A stretch of 33,112 bases of DNA from Rhodoferax sp. (GCF_028714215.1 NZ_JAQTMS010000060.1:1-33112), one strand, 5' to 3'. Shown: positions 22,941 through 31,949, numbered from the stretch's first letter. Translations and numbers: made by a program. The notes: a model not told the origin generated them from the letters alone.

Positions 22941-24617
22941 ATGAGCTTCTCACAAGGTGTTAGTGGCTTGAATGTTGCATCAGCCAATCTCGATGTGATC
23001 GGCAACAACATCGCCAACTCGGGGACCATTGGCTTCAAGTCCGGCAGCGTGCAGTTTTCCAACGTCTATGCCGGCTCCATGGCAGGCCTTGGTACCAAGG
23101 TCTCCGGCGTTTTCCAGGATTTCACCGCCGGGGCGGTGCAGCGCACCGCCAAGCCGCTGGATGTGGCGATTGTCGATGGCGATGGATTTTTCCGGATGCA
23201 GAGCAGCGGCGGCGAGATCCGGTACACGCGCAACGGCCAGTTCGACGTCGACAAGAACGGTTTCATCACCAACGCAGCCGGCTTGCGCCTGACCGGATAC
23301 CCGATGGGTGAGTCTGGCGCCCTCTCAAGCGCCAGTCCGGTCGCCTTGCAAGTGCCTTCGGCCGCCATGGTGCCGGTGGCGACCACCTCCATCGTGTCCC
23401 AGTTCAATCTGGATGCAACCAGCGCCTACCCGGCGGTGGCACCTTTTGACGCTCAGAATTCAGGCAGCTACAACTATTCGAATTCGGTCACCATCTTCGA
23501 CTCGTTGGGCAATGCCCATGAATTGTCAGCGTTTTTCGTCAAGACGGCGCCCAACAAATGGGAGATTTACGCCACCGCCGACGGCAAGCCCCTGGCCACC
23601 GGCGGCGCCTTTGCGCCGGCACCGGCCTTCCCGCCGTTGCCAGACGTAGCCGGGTCGGGCGGAACACCGCTGGGTTCGGTCGGGTTCGATACCAGCGGCA
23701 AGATGGTGACGACGTCCTTGTCCGGCACCGCATTGACCGCTGCAACGGCCGCATTGGCGACGGCCAAGGCCGACCAGACAGCCGCACAGGCGGCTTACGA
23801 TGCCTCGCCAGAGGGTGTGGCAGCCGCCGCCGCGGCCGCGGCCCTGGCCGCATCGCCTGAGGGAGTGGCCGCGTTAGCCGCTGCCAACGCAGCCACCGCC
23901 GCGGCCACCGCGGCAGCGGCGGCACCGACCGATACCGCCCTGGCGTCCAAGGCCTTGACGGCGGCACAGGCGTCAGCCAAGGCGACGGCGGCGGCCAACG
24001 CAACCTCGCTCGGCGAGATCGCCAGAACGACGGCGGCGACCGCCAGGACGTCGACAACTGGATTGGCGCTGTCCGCGGCGAAAGCCATCACGGAGCGCGC
24101 CGATTCGGCCCTGACACCTACCGTTGACAAATTGGCCTTCACCGGTTTGGTCTTTTCCAATAGCGCCAAGCCACTGGCCATCGACATGACACTGGCCGGC
24201 AGCACCCAGTTCGCCTCCGGCAACGAAGTCAGAAAGATGATCCCCGACGGCTATCCGTCGGGCCAGCTGACGGCGCTGGCCATCGGGGCGGATGGTCTGG
24301 TCTCGGGCAAGTACTCCAACCAGCAGACCAAGGTGCTGGGACAGGTTGTGCTGTCGCACTTCAATAGTCCGAACGGGCTGCAAAACATGGGCGAAAACGT
24401 CTGGTCCGAGACGCCGGCTTCCGGTGCGCCCCTGACCGGCACGCCCGGCGCCGGCACCACGCTGGGTCATTTGCTGGGCAGTGCGTTGGAAGGCTCCAAC
24501 GTCGACCTGACGGCCGAGTTGATCAACCTGATCATTGCCCAGCGCACCTACCAGGCCAACACCCAGACCGTGAAAACGCAGGACCAGGTGGTGCAGGCGC
24601 TGATCAACATGCGCTGA
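22941..24617 (+). CDS. flgE: Flagellar hook protein FlgE with Ala-rich insertion
   Basis: A 558-residue hook subunit, about 130 residues longer than common FlgE (roughly 400-430). N-terminus SFSQGVSGLNVASANLDVIG then NNIANSGTIGFKSG; central SVTIFDSLGNAHELSAFFVK; C-terminus EGSNVDLTAELINLIIAQRT and the final coiled helix are normal. Between GFDTSGKMVTTS and FTGLVFSNSAKPLAI (about residues 259-390) lies a low-complexity segment, nearly half Ala, with a repeated ASPEGVAA motif. In ordinary FlgE these flanks are near neighbours in an outer hook domain, so the insert probably decorates the hook surface. Start ATG 22941 follows AAGGAAA; the longer upstream frame overlaps flgD and is a shadow. Confidence 0.92.
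   Translation: MSFSQGVSGLNVASANLDVIGNNIANSGTIGFKSGSVQFSNVYAGSMAGLGTKVSGVFQDFTAGAVQRTAKPLDVAIVDGDGFFRMQSSGGEIRYTRNGQFDVDKNGFITNAAGLRLTGYPMGESGALSSASPVALQVPSAAMVPVATTSIVSQFNLDATSAYPAVAPFDAQNSGSYNYSNSVTIFDSLGNAHELSAFFVKTAPNKWEIYATADGKPLATGGAFAPAPAFPPLPDVAGSGGTPLGSVGFDTSGKMVTTSLSGTALTAATAALATAKADQTAAQAAYDASPEGVAAAAAAAALAASPEGVAALAAANAATAAATAAAAAPTDTALASKALTAAQASAKATAAANATSLGEIARTTAATARTSTTGLALSAAKAITERADSALTPTVDKLAFTGLVFSNSAKPLAIDMTLAGSTQFASGNEVRKMIPDGYPSGQLTALAIGADGLVSGKYSNQQTKVLGQVVLSHFNSPNGLQNMGENVWSETPASGAPLTGTPGAGTTLGHLLGSALEGSNVDLTAELINLIIAQRTYQANTQTVKTQDQVVQALINMR
23716..24130 (+). other. Ala/Thr-rich low-complexity insertion within flgE
   Basis: About 130 codons with roughly 45 % alanine and many Thr/Ser. 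A module ASPEGVAA occurs twice (about 23801 and 23850), each followed by an Ala run. The composition differs sharply from the rest of flgE and suggests insertion or expansion of a helical or coiled-coil module. The frame is intact. Confidence 0.8.
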
Positions 24618-24666
24618 AGCCGGCGCCAGTGATTGATAGCTATCGCCAACAGAGCAAGGAACTGCC

Positions 24667-25410
24667 ATGGACCGCATGATCTACATCGGCATGACCGGTG
24701 CCAAGCAGGCGTTCGAGCAACAGGCTTCGGTCGCCAACAACATGGCGAACGTGTCGACACCGGGTTTTCGCGCCCAGATCAACAATTATCTGGCCGTGCC
24801 GGTGGTCGGCGCCGAGCTTGCCACCCGTGCCATGGTGACCGCCAGCACGGCCGGCGCCGATCTGCGCTCCGGACCCTTGCTGCCGACCGGGCGCGCGCTC
24901 GATGTGGCGGTCCGCGGCGACGGCTGGTTGACGGTCAAGCTGCCCGACGGCAGCGAAGCCTTTACCCGCGTCGGCAATCTGCAGGTTGGTGCCGACGGCC
25001 AGTTGCAGACCATGGATGCCAGGCCCCTGGTGGGCGAAGCCGGTCCGCTGGTGGTGGCCCCCGGATCCGCCTTGACGGTGACCAATGACGGCCTGGTCAG
25101 CGCACAGGCGGGTGATGACCCGTCCGGCGCCGCGACCGAAGTGGGGCGTCTGAAATTGGTCAACCCGCCGGCCGCCGACCTGGTGCGTGGCGAGGACGGG
25201 CTGTTCCGGTTGCGGCCGGGCGCCGCGGCGGCGCCGATGGACCCCAATGTGCGCTTGCGCAGCGGTGTGCTCGAAGGCAGCAACGTCAACCCGGTGGAGG
25301 CGATGGTGGCCATGATTTCCAACGCCCGGCGCTTCGAGATGCAGATGAAAACCTTGCAGACCGCCGAAAGCAATGATCAGCAGGCCAACAAGCTGCTGTC
25401 CGCCAATTAA
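24667..25410 (+). CDS. flgF: Flagellar proximal rod protein FlgF
   Basis: A 247-residue rod protein. MDRMIYIGMTGAKQAFEQQA, then the VANNMANVSTPGFRAQ signature, LDVAVRGDGWLTV, and C-terminal LEGSNVNPVEAMVAMISNAR. Starts at ATG 24667 after CAAGGAA. Order and length are normal between flgE and flgG. Confidence 0.94.
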   Translation: MDRMIYIGMTGAKQAFEQQASVANNMANVSTPGFRAQINNYLAVPVVGAELATRAMVTASTAGADLRSGPLLPTGRALDVAVRGDGWLTVKLPDGSEAFTRVGNLQVGADGQLQTMDARPLVGEAGPLVVAPGSALTVTNDGLVSAQAGDDPSGAATEVGRLKLVNPPAADLVRGEDGLFRLRPGAAAAPMDPNVRLRSGVLEGSNVNPVEAMVAMISNARRFEMQMKTLQTAESNDQQANKLLSAN

Positions 25411-25446
25411 CCCAGCCGAACACGGCCACCTCGCAGGAGATTCCTC

Positions 25447-26229
25447 ATGATTCGTTCTCTCTGGATTGCCAAAACAGGGCTCGACGCCCAGCAGACGCAG
25501 CTCGACGTGGTGGCCAATAACCTGGCCAACGTCGGCACCACCGGTTTCAAGCGCAGCCGTGCCGTGTTCGAGGATTTGATGTACCAGAACCTGCGCCAGA
25601 GCGGTGGCCAGACCTCGGACCAGACCCGCATGCCGTCCGGCCTGCAAATCGGTACCGGCGTGCGCGTGGTCGCCAGCGAACGCATTCATACCCAGGGAAA
25701 TCCGACCAAGACCGATAACCCGAAGGATGTGTCGATCAACGGCGCCGGCTTCTTCCAGGTACTGCTGCCCAACGGAACCACCGCTTACACCCGCGACGGT
25801 TCCTTCCAGACCGATCAGAGCGGGCAACTGGTGACGGCCAGCGGTTATCCGGTGCAACCGGCCCTGACGCTGCCGCAAGGCACCACCAGCATGACCATCG
25901 CCAGCGATGGCACGGTGTCGGTGATCCAGGCCGGCAGCACCGCCAGCGTGCAGATCGGACAGTTGCAACTGGCAACTTTCCTGAACCCGGCCGGTTTGCT
26001 GGCCACCGGCGAAAACCTGTACACGGAGACCGATGCCTCCGGCACCGCCAACCAGACCGCGCCGGGCCAGAATGGTTCCGGCACGCTCAGCCAGGGCTAC
26101 GTCGAGTCCTCCAATGTCAACGTGGTGGAGGAACTGGTCAACATGATCCAGACGCAGCGCGCGTATGAAATCAACAGCAAGGTGATCACGACGTCGGATC
26201 AGATGCTGACCAAGCTGGCGCAGTTGTGA
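25447..26229 (+). CDS. flgG: Flagellar distal rod protein FlgG
   Basis: A 260-residue distal rod subunit. MIRSLWIAKTGLDAQQTQLD, VVANNLANVGTTGFKRSRAV, the FEDLMYQNLRQ segment specific to FlgG, and C-terminal ESSNVNVVEELVNMIQTQRA and MLTKLAQL. AGGAGA at 25434-25439 precedes ATG 25447. The stop overlaps the flgH start (TGATG). Confidence 0.95.
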   Translation: MIRSLWIAKTGLDAQQTQLDVVANNLANVGTTGFKRSRAVFEDLMYQNLRQSGGQTSDQTRMPSGLQIGTGVRVVASERIHTQGNPTKTDNPKDVSINGAGFFQVLLPNGTTAYTRDGSFQTDQSGQLVTASGYPVQPALTLPQGTTSMTIASDGTVSVIQAGSTASVQIGQLQLATFLNPAGLLATGENLYTETDASGTANQTAPGQNGSGTLSQGYVESSNVNVVEELVNMIQTQRAYEINSKVITTSDQMLTKLAQL

Positions 26230-26930
26230 TGAAAAACAGCTTGTCCATGGGCTGGCGCACCGGTGGTGCATGGCTGACCCTGCTGCTGCTGGCGGGTTGT
26301 GCGCACAGCCCGCGCGAACCGCTGGTGCAGCAACCCATGACGGTGCGTCCCACGGCGCAACCTCAGGCGACATCGCCGGCCAGCGCGAATGGGGCAATTT
26401 ACCGTTCCGGTCTGGGCTCGCAAGCCCTTTTCGAAGATCGCCGGCCGCGCTTCGTGGGCGACATCCTGACCATTCTGGTCAGTGAAAACGTCAATGCCAG
26501 CAAGAATTCGGCCGCCAACGTGAGTCGCACCGGCAGCGCCAGTGCCGAGCTGTCGCTGGTGCCCAAAATCTTTGGCGGTCTGATGTCCGGTACCCTGGAC
26601 AGCGGCGCCAGCGGCAAGAACAACTTGAGCGCCAAGGGTGGCGCCAACGCCGCCAACACCTTCAACGGTGTCATCACGGTGACGATTGTCGAGGTGCTGC
26701 CCAATGGCAATCTGGTGGTCAGCGGAGAAAAGCAGATGTTGATCAACCAGGGCACCGAGTTCATCCGCTTCTCCGGCGTGGTCAATCCGCGCGCCGTCGG
26801 CAGCAACAACACGGTGGCCTCGACCCAGGTGGCGGACGCCCGCATTGAGTACAGTGCCAAGGGCTATATCGACGAAGCGCAGCAGATGGGCTGGCTGCAG
26901 CGCTTCTTCCTCAACGTATTGCCGATGTGA
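26229..26930 (+). CDS. flgH: Flagellar L-ring lipoprotein FlgH
   Basis: A 233-residue outer-membrane lipoprotein. Signal peptide with lipobox LAGC (C24 lipidated). L-ring motifs: SLFEDRRPR-like ALFEDRRPRFVGDILTILVS, VTIVEVLPNGNLVVSGEKQM and RFSGVVNPR, ending GWLQRFFLNVLPM. ATG 26229 shares its A with the flgG stop; a GTG at 26226 is less likely. The stop overlaps the flgI start. Confidence 0.94.
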   Translation: MKNSLSMGWRTGGAWLTLLLLAGCAHSPREPLVQQPMTVRPTAQPQATSPASANGAIYRSGLGSQALFEDRRPRFVGDILTILVSENVNASKNSAANVSRTGSASAELSLVPKIFGGLMSGTLDSGASGKNNLSAKGGANAANTFNGVITVTIVEVLPNGNLVVSGEKQMLINQGTEFIRFSGVVNPRAVGSNNTVASTQVADARIEYSAKGYIDEAQQMGWLQRFFLNVLPM

Positions 26931-28087
26931 TGATGCCAGCCAGACTTGATTTGCCGGCAGCACGCGGCCACACAGTACAGCGGGCCGTCCGGTCGGTTTT
27001 GAGCTTGTGCCTGCTGCTTGCCGGCCTGGCCGGGTGGCCGGCGCAGGCGGAGCGGCTGAAGGACATCGCCAGCATTCAGGGCGTGCGCGACAACCCGCTG
27101 ATCGGCTACGGCTTGATGGTGGGGCTGGATGGCAGCGGCGACCAGACCATGCAGACACCGTTCACCACGCAGAGCCTGAACAACATGCTGGTGCAGCTTG
27201 GCATCACCATGCCGCCCGGCGCCAGCATGCAGCTGAAAAACGTGGCGGCGGTGATGGTCACCGCCACGCTGCCGTCTTTTGCGCGGCCCGGGCAAACCAT
27301 GGACATCACGGTCTCTTCCATGGGCAATGCCAAGAGCCTGCGCGGCGGCACCTTGCTGATGACGCCCTTGAAGGGCGCCGATGGCCAGGTTTATGCGCTG
27401 GCCCAGGGCAATATGGTGATCGGCGGCGCCGGCGCCTCGGCCAATGGCGCCAAGGCACAGGTCAACCAGATCAGTTCCGGGCGCATCCCGGCCGGCGCCA
27501 TCGTCGAGCGCGCGGTGGAGTCGACGCTGGGCGACGACGGCCTGCTGACGCTGGAATTGAACAGCAGCGATTTCGGTACCGCGCAGCTTGCGGTGGAGGC
27601 GATCAACCGCGACTTCGGGGCGGCCATCGCGCGCGCCCTGGATGCCCGGGTGATTCAGATCACGGCACCGGCCAGGGCCGAGGAGCGCGTCAGCTTTCTG
27701 TCGCGCATCCAGAATATCGAAGTGACACCCAGCGCGGCCGGCGCCAGAGTGGTGATCAACGCGCGCACCGGTTCGGTGGTCATGAACCAGAGCGTCAGGG
27801 TCAACGATTGCGCGGTGGCGCACGGCAGCCTGTCGGTGGTCATCAATACCGAGCCGGTGGTCAGCCAGCCCAATGCGCTGTCCGGCGGCGCCACCGTGGC
27901 CGGCCAGCGCTCCCAGATCGAAATCAACCAGGCTTCCGGCGCGCTGCAAATGGTGCACAGCGGTGCCGCGCTGGCCGATGTCATCAAGGGGCTCAATGCG
28001 CTGGGCGCCAATCCGCAGGACCTGGTGTCGATTTTGCAGGCCATGAAAGCGGCCGGTGCCTTGCGCGCCGAGCTGGAGATCATCTGA
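26930..28087 (+). CDS. flgI: Flagellar P-ring protein FlgI
   Basis: A 385-residue periplasmic ring protein. Sec signal peptide (about 20-40, cleavage after AQA at residue 40), mature start ERLKDIASIQGVRDNPLIGY. Core blocks LDGSGDQT, VMVTATLPSFARPGQTMDIT and GNAKSLRGGTLLMTPLKGAD are intact. ATG 26930 overlaps the flgH stop; a second ATG at 26933 is equivalent. Functions with FlgA as assembly chaperone. Confidence 0.95.
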   Translation: MMPARLDLPAARGHTVQRAVRSVLSLCLLLAGLAGWPAQAERLKDIASIQGVRDNPLIGYGLMVGLDGSGDQTMQTPFTTQSLNNMLVQLGITMPPGASMQLKNVAAVMVTATLPSFARPGQTMDITVSSMGNAKSLRGGTLLMTPLKGADGQVYALAQGNMVIGGAGASANGAKAQVNQISSGRIPAGAIVERAVESTLGDDGLLTLELNSSDFGTAQLAVEAINRDFGAAIARALDARVIQITAPARAEERVSFLSRIQNIEVTPSAAGARVVINARTGSVVMNQSVRVNDCAVAHGSLSVVINTEPVVSQPNALSGGATVAGQRSQIEINQASGALQMVHSGAALADVIKGLNALGANPQDLVSILQAMKAAGALRAELEII

Positions 28088-28095
28088 GGCCGGCC

Positions 28096-29085
28096 ATGAG
28101 CAGCGCTGCCATGCCCTCTCTCGCCAGCGGCCCGTCGGCCGCGCCGGGGGTGCTCGACCAGCGCCTGTCATTCGACGTGCAAGGTGTCGATGCCCTGCGC
28201 CGCACCGTTCGCAGCTCGCCGCAGGAAGGCCTGAAGCAGGCTTCCAAGCAGTTTGAGGTGTTGTTCATGCAAATGGTGCTGAAGAGCATGCGCGAGGCAA
28301 CACCGTCGGACGGCATCTTCGGCAGCCAGCAGGAAAAGCTTTACACCTCCATGCTGGACCAGCAAATGGCACAGTCCCTGTCGGGACGCGGCCTGGGTTT
28401 GGCCGAAGCCATGTACGCGCAACTCAGTCGCAACGTCAGCGGCGGTCAGGCCGGCGCCTTGCCCACGCCGGCCGAGCCGGCCAGTTCCGGCGCCGGCACG
28501 CCGAGCTCCGGCAGCGCGCCGGTGCCGCAGCCGAGCCCGCCGCGCGCCGCGGCCGCGACGCGCGCGCCGGCCGACCTGTCCCTGTACGAGGCGGCCACCG
28601 CCGGGGCGACGCTGAGCCGCAGCGTGTTGCCGCAAGCGCAGGTCGAGCAATTCGTTTCGCGCCTGCTGCCGGCGGCCCAGCGCGCCAGCCAGGCCAGCGG
28701 CGTGCCGGCGCAATTGATCATGGCGCAGGCGGCACTGGAGTCCGGCTGGGGGCGGCGCGAGATTCGCGCCGACGATGGCCAACCCAGCTACAACCTGTTT
28801 GGCATCAAGGCCGACAAAAGCTGGAAGGGGCCGGTGGTGGAAGCCAGCACCACCGAATACGTCAACGGCGTGGCGCAGAAAACCCGGGCCAGCTTTCGTG
28901 CCTACGGTTCTTATGAAGAAGCGTTTTCCGACTACGGCAAGTTCTTGAGCAGCAATCCGCGTTATGCCAACGTGCTGACGGCGCCGGATGCGGCCGGCGC
29001 GGCGCGCGGTCTGCAACAAGCCGGTTATGCGACCGATCCGCAGTACGGTGGAAAGTTGATTCGCATCATGAAGCAGATGACCTGA
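28096..29085 (+). CDS. flgJ: Flagellar rod-cap muramidase FlgJ
   Basis: A 329-residue two-domain protein. N-terminal rod-capping domain (about 20-115: FEVLFMQMVLKSMREATPSD and SMLDQQMAQSLSGRGLGLAE), Pro/Ala linker, and C-terminal glucosaminidase domain (about 180-329) with AQAALESGWGRREI, where E215 is the likely catalytic acid, YNLFGIKADKSWKG and a final GGKLIRIMKQMT. It locally opens peptidoglycan for rod passage. A longer frame in the same phase lies inside flgI and is a shadow. flgK and flgL do not follow. Confidence 0.94.
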   Translation: MSSAAMPSLASGPSAAPGVLDQRLSFDVQGVDALRRTVRSSPQEGLKQASKQFEVLFMQMVLKSMREATPSDGIFGSQQEKLYTSMLDQQMAQSLSGRGLGLAEAMYAQLSRNVSGGQAGALPTPAEPASSGAGTPSSGSAPVPQPSPPRAAAATRAPADLSLYEAATAGATLSRSVLPQAQVEQFVSRLLPAAQRASQASGVPAQLIMAQAALESGWGRREIRADDGQPSYNLFGIKADKSWKGPVVEASTTEYVNGVAQKTRASFRAYGSYEEAFSDYGKFLSSNPRYANVLTAPDAAGAARGLQQAGYATDPQYGGKLIRIMKQMT

Positions 29086-29125
29086 GGCGCCAGGGTGGGC
29101 ACCGCGTGGAAAGCCCCGAATGGCC

Positions 29126-29152
29126 TAAAGTTTTTCCGGATATTGCCGATAT
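29126..29152 (+). promoter_or_regulatory. Sigma-28 (FliA) promoter of the Cache-mcp-cheW-mcp operon
   Basis: TAAAGTTT (29126-29133), 11 bases, GCCGATAT (29145-29152): seven of eight -10 positions and all eight -35 positions match TAAAGTTT-N11-GCCGATAA, with exact spacing. It lies 41 bases after flgJ and about 65 before the first start codon. Confidence 0.9.
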
Positions 29153-29216
29153 ACAGACGTAGGCTTTGCAACAGGACGAGCTCGATTTGAGCAATTAACA
29201 GCAAGGAGATAGAGCA

Positions 29217-29672
29217 ATGAAACACACGTATTTGATCGCGCTGGTGGTGACCAGTGTGCTGGCCGGTGCCGCTTGGGCCGATGGCAACGTCAGTCCGAAA
29301 GAAGCCGAGGCGATGGTCAAAAAGGGGGTCACCTTCATCAAGGCCAACGGCAAGGACAAAGGCTATGCCGAGATCACCAACAAAAAGGGGCAGTTCGTCG
29401 ACCGCGATTTGTACCTGACGGTATACGGCATGGACGGCAAGGTTTGGGCCCACGGCGCGAACGAGAAGATGGTGGGGAAAGTGCTGATCGACCTGAAGGA
29501 TGTTGACGGCAAGGAATTTGTCAAGGAGCGCATCGAATTGGGCAAAGCCAAGGCCAGTTTCTGGCAGGACTACAAGTTTACCAACCCGGTGAGCAAGAAG
29601 GTGGAGCCGAAAACCATGTACTGCGAGCGCCTGGAAGACGTCGTCGTGTGTGGCGGGGTCTATAAGAAATAA
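29217..29672 (+). CDS. Secreted single Cache domain-like protein
   Basis: A 151-residue protein with a Sec signal peptide (cleavage after residue 21, AAWA) and no membrane anchor in the mature part. The mature chain resembles soluble single Cache (sCache_2-type) proteins: VKKGVTFIKANGKDKGYAEI helix, DLYLTVYGMDGKVWAHG strand pair, LIDLKDVDGKEFVKERIELG and a closing KTMYCERLEDVVVCGGVYKK with two Cys (C136, C145) that could form a disulphide. Cache domains normally bind small ligands in receptors; as a free periplasmic protein it could present a ligand to the MCP encoded next. Strong ribosome binding site AAGGAG at 29203-29208. First gene after a sigma-28 promoter. Confidence 0.75.
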   Translation: MKHTYLIALVVTSVLAGAAWADGNVSPKEAEAMVKKGVTFIKANGKDKGYAEITNKKGQFVDRDLYLTVYGMDGKVWAHGANEKMVGKVLIDLKDVDGKEFVKERIELGKAKASFWQDYKFTNPVSKKVEPKTMYCERLEDVVVCGGVYKK

Positions 29673-29735
29673 GCTTCGGCGGGGCGCGCACGGGAATTCG
29701 CGCCGATGCCGGGAACGATGCAAGGTGGCTTGGCA

Positions 29736-31433
29736 ATGAAAGTCTGGCAGAAGATTCTGGTGGCACCGGCGGTGGCGGTGGTGTTTTTGATGGTGTTCGG
29801 CGCGGTGTCCTACGGCGCATTGAGCCAGCAACAAGCCGCGTTGGAGGATCTGACTGGTGTACGGTTTGGAAATTACCAGATTGTTGCCAATTCAGCGCAG
29901 GAAATCAGCGAGGTGCATGCCGGCGTTTATCGCTTGTTCACCTGGCTTGGCAACCTCCAGGAGGACAAGATCAAGCAGATCACGGCCGAGCAGGATGCAA
30001 AGATCGATGCCATCGTCAAGCGCGTCGGCGCTTTCGGTGCAACCGCCGGTCTGGACGCCAACGAGCGCGGCATGGCAGAGTCGGTGCTCAAGAAGCTTGT
30101 GAAATACAAGCGCGATGTCGCGACGGCAATCGATCTGAGCACCGTCGATGTCAATACCGGGATGGCCGCGATGCAGACAGCCGATAGCGGGTTCCAGGAG
30201 ATGCTCAAGCAATTCAAGGAACTGGTGCAGGTTGAAAATCAGTTGGTGCGTCGCGGGCATGAGCGCGTTGTGGCGGAGTTCGGCAAGGTTGTTGCGATTT
30301 TGATTGTCGTCCTTCTGTTCGGGTTGGCTGTGTCCACCGGAATTGCCTTGTTCATGAGCCGCTTGATCGTGCGGCCGCTGAAGTACGCCATCCTGGCGGC
30401 CGGCCGTGTTGCTGGCGGCGACTTGAGTTCCAAAATCACGGTAGCCGGGAACGACGAAACCGGTGAATTGCTGCAGGCGCTCAAGGATATGAGCGACAGC
30501 CTGGTCCGCATCGTTGGCGAAGTGCGCGGCGGCACCGACACCATCGCCACCGCTTCCAGTCAGATCGCCGCCGGCAACCTGGACCTGTCGGGCCGCACCG
30601 AGCAGCAGGCCAGCTCGCTGGAAGAAACGGCGGCCTCGATGGAGCAGCTGACCAGTGCCGTCAAGCACAACGCCGACAACGCCCAGCACGCCAATCAACT
30701 GGCGGTGGCGGCCTCCGGGGTCGCGCTCAAGGGCGGCAGCGCGGTGTCGCAGGTGGTCCAGACCATGGATGCGATCAACAACTCGTCGAGGAAGATCGTC
30801 GACATCATCAGCGTGATCGACGGCATTGCCTTCCAGACCAATATCCTGGCCCTGAACGCTGCGGTGGAAGCGGCGCGGGCCGGCGAGCAGGGCCGCGGCT
30901 TTGCGGTGGTGGCAGCGGAAGTGAGAAACCTGGCGCAGCGCTCGGCGGCGGCGGCCAAGGAGATCAAGACCTTGATCGGGGACTCGGTGGCGAAAGTGGA
31001 AGAGGGCAGCCAGCAGGTGGCGCAAGCGGGGCAGACGATGGACGAGATTGTCGACAGCGTGAAGCGGGTGACCGACATCATGGCCGAGATCACGGCCACC
31101 AGCCAGGAGCAGAGCTCGGGTATCGAGCAGGTGAACCAGGCGATCACGCAGATGGACCAGGTGACGCAGCAGAACGCGGCGCTGGTGGAGGAAGCGGCAG
31201 CGGCGGCGGCCTCGTTGCAGGAGCAGGCCGGCAACTTGTCGCAAGTGGTCAGCGTCTTCAAGCTCGACCGCCGGCAGAGCGAACTGTTTGCCCAGGCCCA
31301 CAGCAGGGCGCCCAAGGCCGCCGCGCCGAAGATCAAAACAGAGACCGCCAAGCCGGAAGTCAAGCTTGTACCCAAGCGCTTGGCCGCTGCCAATACCACT
31401 GCGTTGGCGGATGCCGGCTGGGAAACGTTTTAA
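29736..31433 (+). CDS. Methyl-accepting chemotaxis protein with four-helix sensor and GWETF tail
   Basis: A 565-residue MCP. TM1 about 7-27, periplasmic helical sensor domain about 30-185, TM2 about 186-207, HAMP about 207-260, and a cytoplasmic signalling domain with hairpin tip IDGIAFQTNILALNAAVEAA (about 360-380) and EQGRGFAVVAAEVRNLAQRS. The protein ends in GWETF, matching the xWETF pentapeptide that docks CheR/CheB on high-abundance receptors. ATG 29736 follows AAGGTGG (29720-29726); ATG 29706 would add ten residues. Cotranscribed with the Cache protein and cheW. Ligand unknown. Confidence 0.9.
   Translation: MKVWQKILVAPAVAVVFLMVFGAVSYGALSQQQAALEDLTGVRFGNYQIVANSAQEISEVHAGVYRLFTWLGNLQEDKIKQITAEQDAKIDAIVKRVGAFGATAGLDANERGMAESVLKKLVKYKRDVATAIDLSTVDVNTGMAAMQTADSGFQEMLKQFKELVQVENQLVRRGHERVVAEFGKVVAILIVVLLFGLAVSTGIALFMSRLIVRPLKYAILAAGRVAGGDLSSKITVAGNDETGELLQALKDMSDSLVRIVGEVRGGTDTIATASSQIAAGNLDLSGRTEQQASSLEETAASMEQLTSAVKHNADNAQHANQLAVAASGVALKGGSAVSQVVQTMDAINNSSRKIVDIISVIDGIAFQTNILALNAAVEAARAGEQGRGFAVVAAEVRNLAQRSAAAAKEIKTLIGDSVAKVEEGSQQVAQAGQTMDEIVDSVKRVTDIMAEITATSQEQSSGIEQVNQAITQMDQVTQQNAALVEEAAAAAASLQEQAGNLSQVVSVFKLDRRQSELFAQAHSRAPKAAAPKIKTETAKPEVKLVPKRLAAANTTALADAGWETF
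30496..30849 (+). repeat. Direct repeat, copy 1 (mcp signalling-domain segment)
   Basis: This 354-base segment aligns without gaps to 32759-33112 (offset 2263), with roughly nine in ten bases the same by eye. It codes the start of the MCP signalling domain. The repeat probably continues past the window end, so its true length is not known. Confidence 0.85.
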
Positions 31434-31442
31434 GCACAGGCC

Positions 31443-31949
31443 ATGGGAATCGCGACGATGCAAGCAAACACAGACAACAGCAGACCGGCCACCGTTCGGG
31501 GTCTGGAATTTCTGGCCTTCACGCTGGGACATGAAGAGTACGGCATAGACATCCAGAAGGTGCAGGAACTGCGCGGTTACGACACGGTGACGCGGATTGC
31601 CAATGCGCCGACGCACATCAAGGGGGTCATCAACTTGCGCGGCATCATCGTGCCGATCATCGACATGCGCATCAAGTTCAATCTGGGAACGCCCAGCTAC
31701 GACCAGTTCACGGTGGTGATCATCCTGAACCTGGCGAACCGGGTGATGGGGATGGTGGTGGACAGCGTCTCGGATGTGATCACGCTCAAGGCCGAGCAGA
31801 TCAAGCCGGCACCGGAGATGGGAGCGGTGCTGGCGGGCGAGTACCTGATCGGCTTGGGCACGCTGGACCAGCGCATGCTGATTCTGGTCGATATCGACAA
31901 GCTGATGCTGAGCGCGGACATGGGCTTGACGGAGAAACTGGCGGCCTGA
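31443..31949 (+). CDS. cheW: Chemotaxis coupling protein CheW
   Basis: A 168-residue CheW of normal size: LAFTLGHEEYGIDIQKVQEL, then the conserved NAPTHIKGVINLRGIIVPII and LGTLDQRMLILVDIDKLM. It links MCPs to CheA. ATG 31443 or the ATG at 31458 is the start. It lies nine bases after one mcp and 52 before the next. No cheA is present in the window, so this CheW must join an array encoded elsewhere. Confidence 0.93.
   Translation: MGIATMQANTDNSRPATVRGLEFLAFTLGHEEYGIDIQKVQELRGYDTVTRIANAPTHIKGVINLRGIIVPIIDMRIKFNLGTPSYDQFTVVIILNLANRVMGMVVDSVSDVITLKAEQIKPAPEMGAVLAGEYLIGLGTLDQRMLILVDIDKLMLSADMGLTEKLAA

Noticed and set aside
29680..29705. GGCGCG/CGCGCC hairpin between the Cache gene and mcp
   Set aside because: Six-base stem with a 10-base loop and no T-run; too weak to call a terminator or processing site.
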